Source of the DNA: a virus
IMG/VR virus record: IMGVR_UViG_3300034375_006729
Coordinates: 1 to 25,466 of that record
DNA length: 25,466 nt
Strand: one strand, 5' to 3'
The notes under the pieces are model-generated. The model was not told the origin of the DNA. It ran no database searches and saw nothing but the letters and a program-made list of their open reading frames with translations. Of this stretch, positions 1 to 7,369 are shown in pieces. Positions within the stretch are counted from its first letter, which is position 1, and the number at the start of each line of letters is the position of its first letter. The translations under genes and the position numbers were made by a program.

Positions 1-2092
1 CTGTATTTAATTGGAATTTTGATGATGAAATTTCTAGGTTTCCACTTGATCCGGATATAAATTGTGTTGAAGGATTGCCTAAGAAAAATGTTTCTGTATG
101 AACATCTAATATACTCGGATTTGTTCTATATCTAAAAAAGTTATTTGCATCAGAAACCATTTCTAATCCTACACCTTGATATATAGTTTCTGATTGTTGC
201 GGTAATGCAGATCCAGAAAATAATAAGAATCCTCCAGCGCCAGATCCAGTTGCTTGATTGAATCCTTCATAACCTAATGATCTAATATATCCAGTATTTT
301 GTAATCCAGATATTTCTACACCAGATGATAATGTATTAGCAACAAATAAAGATCCAGTTAACATTGAAAATCCACCGTCTATATATCTATTACCACCTTC
401 AAAATTTAAGTTTCTAACAAAATTAACAGTATTTGATTTATCTCCTAATCTATTATAATATTCAATTTTAAATGATAATTGATTGCCAGATTTAATTTTT
501 GTTGGTATTTCTGTTCTAAATCTTGTATAGTTTGGAGTATATCCATATTCTGCATCAGTTAATGTTCTAATATCAGAAATTTGCCAATCTCCAGATTCAA
601 TTACAAATAACAATACTCCAGTGCCAGATTGATCAGAATTAAATTCAAATGATATGTCATCATATCTTTTTGAAGTTCCTAAGCATTCTATTTCACCAAT
701 TTTTTTACCTAATTTTTTTGGAAGTTCCTGATTAAAATTATCAGTTGAATCAAATGTAAATGCAGAGCCAGATGCATAAATTGATAATATAGGATTTATG
801 TTACCAGATTTTTGTGCAAATGCATCTAATGTTACTGTATACATTGATTGGCTTACAAAAATACCAGAAAATTGATCTTTCAATTGAAATGTATATACAT
901 TATTTGAATTTGATAAATCTAATGTTCCTGCTATAGCAGTTGCATTATTTATTGAGCTTGTTGTCCAAGTTAATGTAGGAGCAGCTATTTCTGTTTTTCC
1001 TTGATATGAATGTCCTTCCCAATATGTATCAATGGTGCTTTGTGTTTCAAAAATTCCTAAAGATTTGTCTGGTGTTAATGATGATGTAGAATCAATAAAT
1101 ATTTCAGTATTTGGTAATAATATATCATTAACTTGTTCAAATGTTCCAACAGTTCCTGCAGAATTTAAATACACTTTGATTCTAGAAATATCCCCAGTGT
1201 CAGGTTCTAAATCAGATATTTGTATTAATGCAAATGATTCTGAATTTTGTGTTGGAGTATATTGAGGAGTTGCTTCATATTCAATTTGAAATGCTGAATT
1301 ATCAAAACTATTAAACGTATGTGATAAATTGCTTTGAGTATCAAAAACTTCATATGGAAAATCTAATTGCAATGTAGTGTCATTTAATACTTTACTAATA
1401 GTACTAGTATATGAAGTTGAGCTAGCATTAATATCAGATGTAGGTAAAGGATTAGATGGGGTCGGTACTGACAATGTACCGTTAATCATATCTCCGTTAA
1501 ATTTACCTCCAGTTAAAATTGCAGTTGGTTGATTATTTTGTGATATAAAACTTATTTGTCCTGTATTATAAATTGGAAATTGTCCGTTTGTATATGTTCT
1601 ATTTAATTGAACTCCAACATTTTCTGATATTGTTACTTTTGGTAAATCATCAAAAATAACAGTTGATGTATTTAAATCTAATGGGTTGACTGGTATAGTT
1701 CTTGTCCATTTAGCATTTAATTGATTTTGAAAATTATTAGGAATTTGTTGATTATTAATCTTTGTTATTTCTGTAACAAATATTATAGTTGCATTACCAG
1801 GAGCAGTATCTTCATATATGTATATTGAAAGTACTCTAGATCCATCTTGATCTATATAATCTATAAATTCTGAATATATAGTATCTCCATTTGAATCCAA
1901 TATCTCAACATCTATAGGAGCTCCTACTTTTAAAGAATTTAAATTACCACGAAATTTAATTAAATTTTTACCAACAGTTAAATTATTTGGAAAAAAACTA
2001 ATATCAAAAATATCTGGTGATAATAGTGAAGAATCAGAATAATACGTATTTAATGTATCATATCCTTTATATGTAGCAAGTTTTCGAGCCAT
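1..2092 (-). CDS. Large tail-fibre-type structural protein, 3' end cut by window edge
   Basis: I translated this by hand: an ATG at 2092 opens a frame without stops to base 1, giving about 697 residues of a longer protein. The N-terminus reads MARKLATYKGYDTL. The rest is beta-rich, low in Cys, and full of Ser, Thr, Asn and Gly, with recurring SGS/TGS turns, as in phage appendage proteins. A jelly-roll-like stretch lies near residues 370-520. The last residues visible (FISGSSGNLEISSSKFQLNT) resemble the repeated shaft segments of large fibres in marine T4-like phages; this resemblance is from memory. No catalytic motif is visible. The probable role is a structural tail fibre or baseplate appendage involved in host contact. 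It follows the SbcDC-like gene after a 25-base gap holding an ATATTTATA motif, so it may have its own late transcript. Family assignment is tentative; reality of the gene is nearly certain. Confidence 0.8.
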   Translation of the reverse strand, partial: MARKLATYKGYDTLNTYYSDSSLLSPDIFDISFFPNNLTVGKNLIKFRGNLNSLKVGAPIDVEILDSNGDTIYSEFIDYIDQDGSRVLSIYIYEDTAPGNATIIFVTEITKINNQQIPNNFQNQLNAKWTRTIPVNPLDLNTSTVIFDDLPKVTISENVGVQLNRTYTNGQFPIYNTGQISFISQNNQPTAILTGGKFNGDMINGTLSVPTPSNPLPTSDINASSTSYTSTISKVLNDTTLQLDFPYEVFDTQSNLSHTFNSFDNSAFQIEYEATPQYTPTQNSESFALIQISDLEPDTGDISRIKVYLNSAGTVGTFEQVNDILLPNTEIFIDSTSSLTPDKSLGIFETQSTIDTYWEGHSYQGKTEIAAPTLTWTTSSINNATAIAGTLDLSNSNNVYTFQLKDQFSGIFVSQSMYTVTLDAFAQKSGNINPILSIYASGSAFTFDSTDNFNQELPKKLGKKIGEIECLGTSKRYDDISFEFNSDQSGTGVLLFVIESGDWQISDIRTLTDAEYGYTPNYTRFRTEIPTKIKSGNQLSFKIEYYNRLGDKSNTVNFVRNLNFEGGNRYIDGGFSMLTGSLFVANTLSSGVEISGLQNTGYIRSLGYEGFNQATGSGAGGFLLFSGSALPQQSETIYQGVGLEMVSDANNFFRYRTNPSILDVHTETFFLGNPSTQFISGSSGNLEISSSKFQLNT

Positions 2093-2109
2093 TCATCAAG
2101 TTTCTTTTT

Positions 2110-2118
2110 TATAAATAT
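2110..2118 (-). promoter_or_regulatory. Intergenic ATATTTATA motif upstream of the fibre gene
   Basis: Exact copy of the 9-mer ATATTTATA on the coding strand, 17 bases before the ATG at 2092. It overlaps the last base of the stop codon of the preceding gene. It is one of five exact copies in the window, all intergenic. It may be a late promoter element or an AU-rich leader element. On the opposite strand it contains TATAAATA, the T4 late promoter core, but in the wrong orientation for these genes. Confidence 0.4.
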
Positions 2119-5100
2119 CAAACATGTTGAATATGACTGAAATTTTCTATCTTATTAACTTCAATTAAGTTATCTACCATATCTCTCATTGATTCAACAT
2201 GAGATATAATAATTGAAAAATCAAATTTTGTTCTAAAATATTCAAATAAATTTGTTACTGCAGAAATATGTTCTCTATCTAAACTACCCCATCCTTCGTC
2301 TATTGCAATAAAATTAGGTCTTGGTAATGCTGATACATTAATTAATGCTACACGAATTGCCAATGAAGAAATAAATCTTTCCATTCCAGATGTTAGTTCT
2401 AATGGCCAAAAATTATCTTCATCATAAATTATATAACCATTTATATTTTTACCATCTGTATTTAATACCATATTGAAATCAACTACTTGATTTAAAACAT
2501 TGTTAATTTCTGTTTCAATTTTAGGTAATGCTTTTTTAATTAATTCGTATGGAACACCATCACGCTTTACAGACTGTAAATAATATTCATATGCTTTATA
2601 TTCTGTTTCCAATTGTTTATATGTTTCTAATTGTTCTAAAGCTGTTTTCTTTTTTGTTTTAGCTACTTCAATTTCACCATGATTAGATTTAATTTTATTA
2701 GTTATATTCTTTATTAACTCTGTAGTTTCTAATATAAGTTTCTTTTTAGAATCTATTTTTTTATCTATAGATTCATTATATGTAATAGCAGATTCATTTT
2801 TACGAAATAATTCTTGTCGTTCAGCATTAGTTTCTAATTCTGATTCTTTTGTTTGCATATCACTTTCAAATATTTGTAATTGTAATTCTAATTTTTCAAT
2901 TGAATTTTTTAAATTTATTTTTTCTTGATATTCATGAATTAAAGAATTTAATTTATCAATTCGTTGTTGAAAGAATTGTACCGCTCCGTGTTTTGTTTTT
3001 AAATGCAATTCATTTCCAGGAAGTAATCTTTCTGCTTCTAATGCATCTTTTACAAATATATTTTCAATACAATACTTACATGTATGATCATATTCATGAG
3101 TCTTTAAATGATCAATTTTCTTTTTTTGTGAAGATATTAAACTTGTTAGTGTGCTTATTTCATTTGATAATATATCTTTTTTCTTGATAATATCTGATAA
3201 TTCATTTGATATTTTTTTAAATTGTTTTGAATCTATAGTTGTTTGATATGAAGATATATTAGATTTAGTATCATTAATTTTTGTCTCTAATGAACTAATT
3301 TTAACGTCTATATTTTCAATATTTTGTATTAAAACTGTTTCTTCTTGTTGTAATTTATTAATAGTAGGACCTTCATACGACATTGGTTGTTTTGATTCAA
3401 TTAATTCTACTATTTCATTTTGTAGATTATTTCTCGATTCTTGCAGTTCATTATCATTTTTTTCTAATTCAATTATTGTATCTTGATTTGCAATAATAAT
3501 ATCATCTGATTCTTTTATTATAGATCCAAAGTCTGTTTTTTTATACTCTTTTAATTTACCAGATGTTTCTTTTATTTCTTCAGCAGCTAAATAATATAAT
3601 TGCTCAAATACCGTTGTATCTAAAAATTGTGATAATAAATCTTTTCTTTCTCGTTGAGATTTTTCTATAAAATTATTATTATCTGCTTGTAATGAGAATG
3701 CTGTTAAAATAAAATCATCATATGTTCCTAAATATCTTCTAATACTTTTATTAGTATCACTTCTTTCTTCACCGTTTAAGTTTTGATCTTCATTATAAAA
3801 ATTAACATTTACTTTTACATGACCATGCTTTAATGTTATACCTTCTCGTTCAATAGTATATAATTTGTCATTTAACATGAATTTAAATATACCTTTAAAT
3901 CCAGACTTTTTATTATTTAGTACTTCTTTTGATTTACTTGTTTTACTACATTTATCAAATATAGTATATGTTATAGCATCAAGTAACGATGATTTACCAG
4001 ATGCATTTGCTGCAAACAATCCTATAACGTCTGATAATTTTGAAAAATCTACTTTATTTTTTTCTCCATATGAAAACATATTACTAAATTCAAATGATAC
4101 AGGATACCATGTTACATTTCTTACAGATTCTAAAACAGGTAATTTAGAATTAATTGTTCTATTAATATGTCTGATTGCATCTAATTCTTTTTTGTCTGCA
4201 TCAGGATAACTTTCCTCAATAAATTGTGTTATTAAATTATTTTGATGTTCTACATCTCTAACGTTTCCAATTGCAATTGATCCATTTTGATTATTTTCAA
4301 TATGATTTGCACTACGTTGTATAGATATATCTTGAACTTTATATTTTTTTCTAATTGTTGCAATTAATTTTTTAATATCAGACGCATCGGTATCATTAAA
4401 TTTAATTCTAACTCTTGGTTTTTTTGGAACTCTATATGGCGAATTAATAATTTTTGCATTATCAACTTCAAATGTAACATATCCATAATTATTTTCTATT
4501 TCTATAAATTCAGATGTACGATCAGGTAAGTCCCATACTAGTATTCCATGATCTAAAGCTTCTCCATGATTTTGTTGTATTAAAGATCCAGGATATCCAA
4601 TTGTTTTTTCTTTATTTAAAAATTGAGCTGGCTTATGTATATCTCCTAATAATGTTAAATCATGTCCTTCAAATAATTCTGTTGTAACATGATCATTTGA
4701 TATTTGAAATCCAATATCTGTTTTTGCATTATGTACAGCTCCATGATGTAATGCTATTTTATAATGAGCGTTAAAATCTTTAGCTCGAATATAATCTTTT
4801 GGAGCTACGTCAACGGCCATATGATTAAATACAACATTTGCAAATTTAAATAATCCATTCTCTTTTATGAAATGTATATTTGGATTATCAATAACATCTA
4901 GTATTGGAGATATTGCATCTAATCTATATAAATTATTTAAATTCATATCATGATTTCCTAATATAACAATAGTAGGAATATGAAATCCATTAAAGAATTT
5001 TGTTAACATGTTAATTAGTTCTGGTGACATATCTAATTTAGAGTGAACGATATCTCCAGTTATAACACAAATACTTTGATTGGTTGCATGTTGTGCTATA

Positions 5101-5228
5101 TGTAAAAATAATGTATCAAATACTTCTTGATATTCTTTATGCCGTTTTAACGTACGTATATGAATATCAGAAACATGAAATATTTTATCAATTGATGTTA
5201 TATTTGTTTTTAATTCTTTTATTTCCAT
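2118..5228 (-). CDS. Single-chain SbcD (Mre11, gp47-like) - SbcC (Rad50, gp46-like) fusion
   Basis: A 1036-residue recombination nuclease/ATPase; in T4 the two halves are separate proteins, gp47 and gp46, that resect DNA ends for recombination-dependent replication. Residues 15-235 hold the calcineurin-type phosphoesterase motifs: D21-I-H23, G58-D59, G91-N-H-D94, H161-H162-G, G195-D-I-H198. From about residue 375 the Rad50 ATPase begins: Walker A region 403-414 (ends SGKSS), a coiled coil of about 545-880 interrupted by a zinc-hook CKYC at 717-720, then the signature TSGMERF at 946-952 and Walker B FIAIDEG at 973-979. The start overlaps the primase stop by 10 bases, so the two are probably translationally coupled. 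The linker at 240-370 has no break or frameshift. The Walker A first Gly is Ala (A406). Function is confident; the fusion is directly visible. Confidence 0.95.
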   Translation of the reverse strand: MEIKELKTNITSIDKIFHVSDIHIRTLKRHKEYQEVFDTLFLHIAQHATNQSICVITGDIVHSKLDMSPELINMLTKFFNGFHIPTIVILGNHDMNLNNLYRLDAISPILDVIDNPNIHFIKENGLFKFANVVFNHMAVDVAPKDYIRAKDFNAHYKIALHHGAVHNAKTDIGFQISNDHVTTELFEGHDLTLLGDIHKPAQFLNKEKTIGYPGSLIQQNHGEALDHGILVWDLPDRTSEFIEIENNYGYVTFEVDNAKIINSPYRVPKKPRVRIKFNDTDASDIKKLIATIRKKYKVQDISIQRSANHIENNQNGSIAIGNVRDVEHQNNLITQFIEESYPDADKKELDAIRHINRTINSKLPVLESVRNVTWYPVSFEFSNMFSYGEKNKVDFSKLSDVIGLFAANASGKSSLLDAITYTIFDKCSKTSKSKEVLNNKKSGFKGIFKFMLNDKLYTIEREGITLKHGHVKVNVNFYNEDQNLNGEERSDTNKSIRRYLGTYDDFILTAFSLQADNNNFIEKSQRERKDLLSQFLDTTVFEQLYYLAAEEIKETSGKLKEYKKTDFGSIIKESDDIIIANQDTIIELEKNDNELQESRNNLQNEIVELIESKQPMSYEGPTINKLQQEETVLIQNIENIDVKISSLETKINDTKSNISSYQTTIDSKQFKKISNELSDIIKKKDILSNEISTLTSLISSQKKKIDHLKTHEYDHTCKYCIENIFVKDALEAERLLPGNELHLKTKHGAVQFFQQRIDKLNSLIHEYQEKINLKNSIEKLELQLQIFESDMQTKESELETNAERQELFRKNESAITYNESIDKKIDSKKKLILETTELIKNITNKIKSNHGEIEVAKTKKKTALEQLETYKQLETEYKAYEYYLQSVKRDGVPYELIKKALPKIETEINNVLNQVVDFNMVLNTDGKNINGYIIYDEDNFWPLELTSGMERFISSLAIRVALINVSALPRPNFIAIDEGWGSLDREHISAVTNLFEYFRTKFDFSIIISHVESMRDMVDNLIEVNKIENFSHIQHV

Positions 5229-6160
5229 AATGAATCTATTTTCAATTCCATCATTCTTTCAAATGAGAATTGATATGTGTCTTCTAATTTTTCAGTTATT
5301 TTTTTATATCCCAATTCATTTGGGTCTTTATCTGATAATTCTACAAAATATACATTTAATCCTTCTGCCATGAATTTTTTTGCTATCTCTATTGCATTAT
5401 TAATTGCATCTGAATCTAAACATATGTATATATCTTTAACATGTTCTTCTATAATCTTTTTTTGTAATACCGGTTGTATAATTTTTCCAAATAATGGAAT
5501 TGCATTTCTTTTTATTGTAATTGCATCAAAAGCTCCTTCACATAATATAATTGGTTCATTCCAATTAATTAACATTTCAAAACCAATTATATCTTTTGAT
5601 GTTTGCGGATTCTTATGTTTATGTGGATCACTTTTATAATAAGCCCTAGAAACAAAATAATTTAATTGACCATTTATATCATAGCTAGGAATAATAATTT
5701 TTCCGGAATATTGCCCAGCATCAGCATATCCAATTCTATATCTAATAATATCAAAAATATTAATACCTCTAGTTTTTAAATAGTGTATTGCATTTCTATA
5801 ATCTGGAGTTTTCTTTTCAATCCATAATGGTTGATATTCATTCGGAAGTTGTAATGAATATTCAACTTTTGTTTCTGAGGTATCTCTATATTTTGAAACT
5901 TCGATTATTCTATTAAGTTTATCAAATTTTTCTTTTGGTAAATTTAATTGTTTAAATAATGATCTAATCGTTCTACCTTTTTTATCAGATATCCAACAAT
6001 GCCATACATTTTGTCCTTCATTAGTAGTATTTAAATCAATTTCTAATTTAGGTTTATAATGTGAAGTAAACGGAGAGAAAAAAGCAATATTTGTCCCAGA
6101 CGTTTGTTTACCTTTACCTAGAACAGATTCTAGCAATTGAAGTAGTTTAAGATTCTTCAT
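5219..6160 (-). CDS. DnaG/gp61-type TOPRIM DNA primase with degenerate zinc ribbon
   Basis: A 313-residue primase that would make RNA primers for lagging-strand synthesis at the phage fork. The N-terminal 25-60 region aligns by eye to the zinc-ribbon of phage primases, but the first CxxC pair has become S29-P-F-T32 and the second reads C55-W-I-S58, so only one expected zinc ligand remains. The catalytic TOPRIM fold is intact: CEGAFDA at 207-213 with Glu208, LDSDA at 248-252, and DKDPNE at 277-282. A core basic/aromatic segment (RYRIGYADAG, 140-149) precedes it, as in DnaG-like proteins. It is the first gene after a 177-base regulatory gap and overlaps the SbcDC-like gene by 10 bases, forming a replication/recombination pair. 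A TATAAT lies 7 bases before the ATG. No Shine-Dalgarno is obvious. It might be a TOPRIM protein other than a primase, but length and order favour primase. Confidence 0.88.
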   Translation of the reverse strand: MKNLKLLQLLESVLGKGKQTSGTNIAFFSPFTSHYKPKLEIDLNTTNEGQNVWHCWISDKKGRTIRSLFKQLNLPKEKFDKLNRIIEVSKYRDTSETKVEYSLQLPNEYQPLWIEKKTPDYRNAIHYLKTRGINIFDIIRYRIGYADAGQYSGKIIIPSYDINGQLNYFVSRAYYKSDPHKHKNPQTSKDIIGFEMLINWNEPIILCEGAFDAITIKRNAIPLFGKIIQPVLQKKIIEEHVKDIYICLDSDAINNAIEIAKKFMAEGLNVYFVELSDKDPNELGYKKITEKLEDTYQFSFERMMELKIDSLWK

Positions 6161-6167
6161 ATAATAT

Positions 6168-6195
6168 ATTATAATAAAATTTACTGAAAGATCAA
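6168..6195 (-). promoter_or_regulatory. Candidate sigma70-type promoter for primase-SbcDC unit
   Basis: On the coding strand TTGATC (6195-6190, four of six matches to TTGACA) is followed after 16 bases by TATAAT (6173-6168, perfect). The ATG at 6160 starts 7 bases after the -10 box, so a transcript from it would be nearly leaderless. A second TATAAT (6211-6206) and a TATATT (6218-6213) lie upstream and could give a longer leader. In such AT-rich DNA a perfect -10 is not rare, so this is a suggestion only. Confidence 0.35.
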
Positions 6196-6219
6196 AAGGA
6201 TTGGTATTATATAATATAG

Positions 6220-6244
6220 GTTAGACACAATAAATCGGTCTAAC
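6220..6244. repeat. Inverted repeat GTTAGAC-11-GTCTAAC, operator-like
   Basis: Perfect 7-bp arms (6220-6226 and 6238-6244) around an 11-base spacer, containing G and C in an otherwise A/T gap. On the coding strand it lies immediately upstream of TATATT/TATAAT boxes. No T-run follows, so it is not a standard terminator. It could be an operator for a phage or host regulator, or an mRNA leader hairpin. Confidence 0.45.
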
Positions 6245-6253
6245 GAATCATCA

Positions 6254-6277
6254 TTTAATAATATACATTATATTAAA
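6254..6277. repeat. Inverted repeat TTTAATA-10-TATTAAA
   Basis: Perfect 7-bp A/T arms (6254-6260 and 6271-6277) with a 10-base spacer, nine bases from the GTTAGAC repeat. Composition alone could produce it, but two dyads of similar size side by side in the only long gap suggest regulatory use. Confidence 0.3.
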
Positions 6278-6337
6278 CGATTTCATCTTTTTATTAACTT
6301 ACATTAAAAAAATAATGAATATTTTTCAAAGATCCAA

Positions 6338-6814
6338 TCATAATGCAAAAAATTTTGTTGTAACTGGTGTTTCTCCTTCTTTACAACATTCATCTAACCA
6401 TTCTTTTGGCATTTCTTTTTTTGCTACATATTCAATTCCTATCTTTTTTGCATACATTTCATATGTAGTTTTTGAACCTTTTGAGATTTTTTGATTTGGA
6501 TTTTGAAATATAATTCTCAAATCAATATTTGGATGAGATGCTAAAATATGTTTCATTTTTTGTCTGTCAGTGCTTGTCCATCTTCCTTTGGTTTCAATAT
6601 ACATTGTGTTACCATTCTTTTTTGTAAAAATAAAATCAGGTGTATACTTTGAATTTTTTTGAGGAACAATATATTGTAATGTTTCTGTTTCATATTTTAC
6701 TGGATATTTTGATTCTTTAATTTGATCTGCTACTTTTAATTCTAATCCAGATCTATATCCATATTTATATGCTGCTTGGCGTTGTTTATTATTAGAGTGC
6801 CAATGATTTTTCAT
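6338..6814 (-). CDS. T7 endonuclease I-like Holliday junction resolvase
   Basis: A 158-residue protein that matches phage T7 endonuclease I (gene 3) in length and motif order. T7 uses Glu20, Asp55, Glu65 and Lys67; here the equivalents are Glu25 (SGLE), Asp60 (YTPDF), Glu74 and Lys76 (ETKGRW). The later segments LRIIFQNPNQKISKGSKTT and EWLDECCKEG also follow the T7 order. It should cut branched DNA such as Holliday junctions. Its start has a good ribosome-binding site (AAAGGA, spacer 5-6) and it lies 9 bases after the kinase-like gene, so it is at the end of the structural operon. Late expression would suit debranching of replicated DNA during packaging, the job of the unrelated endonuclease VII (gp49) in T4. 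No other fold seems likely. Confidence 0.92.
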   Translation of the reverse strand: MKNHWHSNNKQRQAAYKYGYRSGLELKVADQIKESKYPVKYETETLQYIVPQKNSKYTPDFIFTKKNGNTMYIETKGRWTSTDRQKMKHILASHPNIDLRIIFQNPNQKISKGSKTTYEMYAKKIGIEYVAKKEMPKEWLDECCKEGETPVTTKFFAL

Positions 6815-6823
6815 AACTTTCCT

Positions 6824-7369
6824 TTACCAGTCTATCATAACTAAATTACCATTCCATAACATGATATTTTCAGGTCTAAAATCTAATGATAATTCTAAGT
6901 CTCCAATTCCGGTTTTTTTAACTTGTTGTTCTAATGCTCTTAAAAATGTAATAATTCTTGGAGAATAATTTCTAGAAGCTTCTGTATTTAAAAAATTAAA
7001 TATACTTGTTTCTAATCCTTGACTTCTAGCATATTCTTTATAATCATTATAATAACGATTTAATTCAGATTTTAAATTATCTGTTAAATTTGAAGCTTGA
7101 CTCATTATATACATATTTTTTTGAGAGTCTGAATAATGTACAGGAATAAATGCGTCAAATTCATTTGGTCTTCCTACAATAACATCAGCTACAGCTGTTT
7201 CTTCTGGTTCTGTTGTTATTTTAAATAATAAATCTTCACCATTAATAGAATACACTTTTCCGTTATCACCTTGAGCTAAAAATGATAATTCTTTATTTCT
7301 TATTTTAGATAATAATCTATCAGCTTCTTCTTCTGATATTTCGTTTAATATATTCTTTAATTTAATCAT
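6824..7369 (-). CDS. Minimal protein-kinase-fold protein ending just after the DFG-position Asp
   Basis: A 181-residue protein with a kinase-like motif series: Gly-rich loop GDNGKV at 34-39, a Lys at 50 (LLFKIT), catalytic loop LDFRPENIM at 162-170 with Asp163 and Asn168 in the D-x4-N spacing of HRDLKPEN, and Asp180 in MID at the metal-binding DFG position. The chain stops one residue later (Trp181), so there is no activation loop and no substrate-binding lobe of a standard kinase. A helical insert (95-150) precedes the catalytic loop. The N-terminus (MIKLKNILNE) is of a type common in marine T4-like phages. Its ATG directly follows the stop codon of the adhesin gene, so translation is probably coupled. 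It could phosphorylate a host or virion protein, a small molecule, or be a nucleotide-binding remnant. Kinase fold is fairly likely; activity unknown. Confidence 0.7.
   Translation of the reverse strand: MIKLKNILNEISEEEADRLLSKIRNKELSFLAQGDNGKVYSINGEDLLFKITTEPEETAVADVIVGRPNEFDAFIPVHYSDSQKNMYIMSQASNLTDNLKSELNRYYNDYKEYARSQGLETSIFNFLNTEASRNYSPRIITFLRALEQQVKKTGIGDLELSLDFRPENIMLWNGNLVMIDW

Larger units (their letters stand above)
6161..6337. other. 177-base regulatory gap between endonuclease and primase genes
   Basis: This is the longest gene-free stretch in the window. It holds a candidate promoter next to the primase start, two 7-bp inverted repeats, and near its right end an all-A/T hairpin (arms 6308-6314 and 6320-6326) that is too weak to call a terminator with confidence. 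No tRNA or convincing small gene is present. It separates the late structural/nuclease operon from the primase-SbcDC unit, which fits a switch in temporal class. Confidence 0.6.

Noticed and set aside
6308-6326. A/T-only hairpin AAAAATA-5-TATTTTT as a terminator after the endonuclease gene
   Set aside because: The stem has no G-C pairs and similar dyads arise easily at this base composition; termination here is possible but not supported.
6294-6341. 15-codon micro-ORF overlapping the endonuclease stop (ATGA)
   Set aside because: Too short, Phe/Asn/Ile-rich and without features; the ATGA context alone is not enough to claim a gene.
6762-6770. TATAAATAT on the coding strand, identical to the T4 late promoter core in correct orientation
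   Set aside because: It lies inside the endonuclease gene where it encodes part of YKYGY, and no gene starts downstream at a suitable distance.
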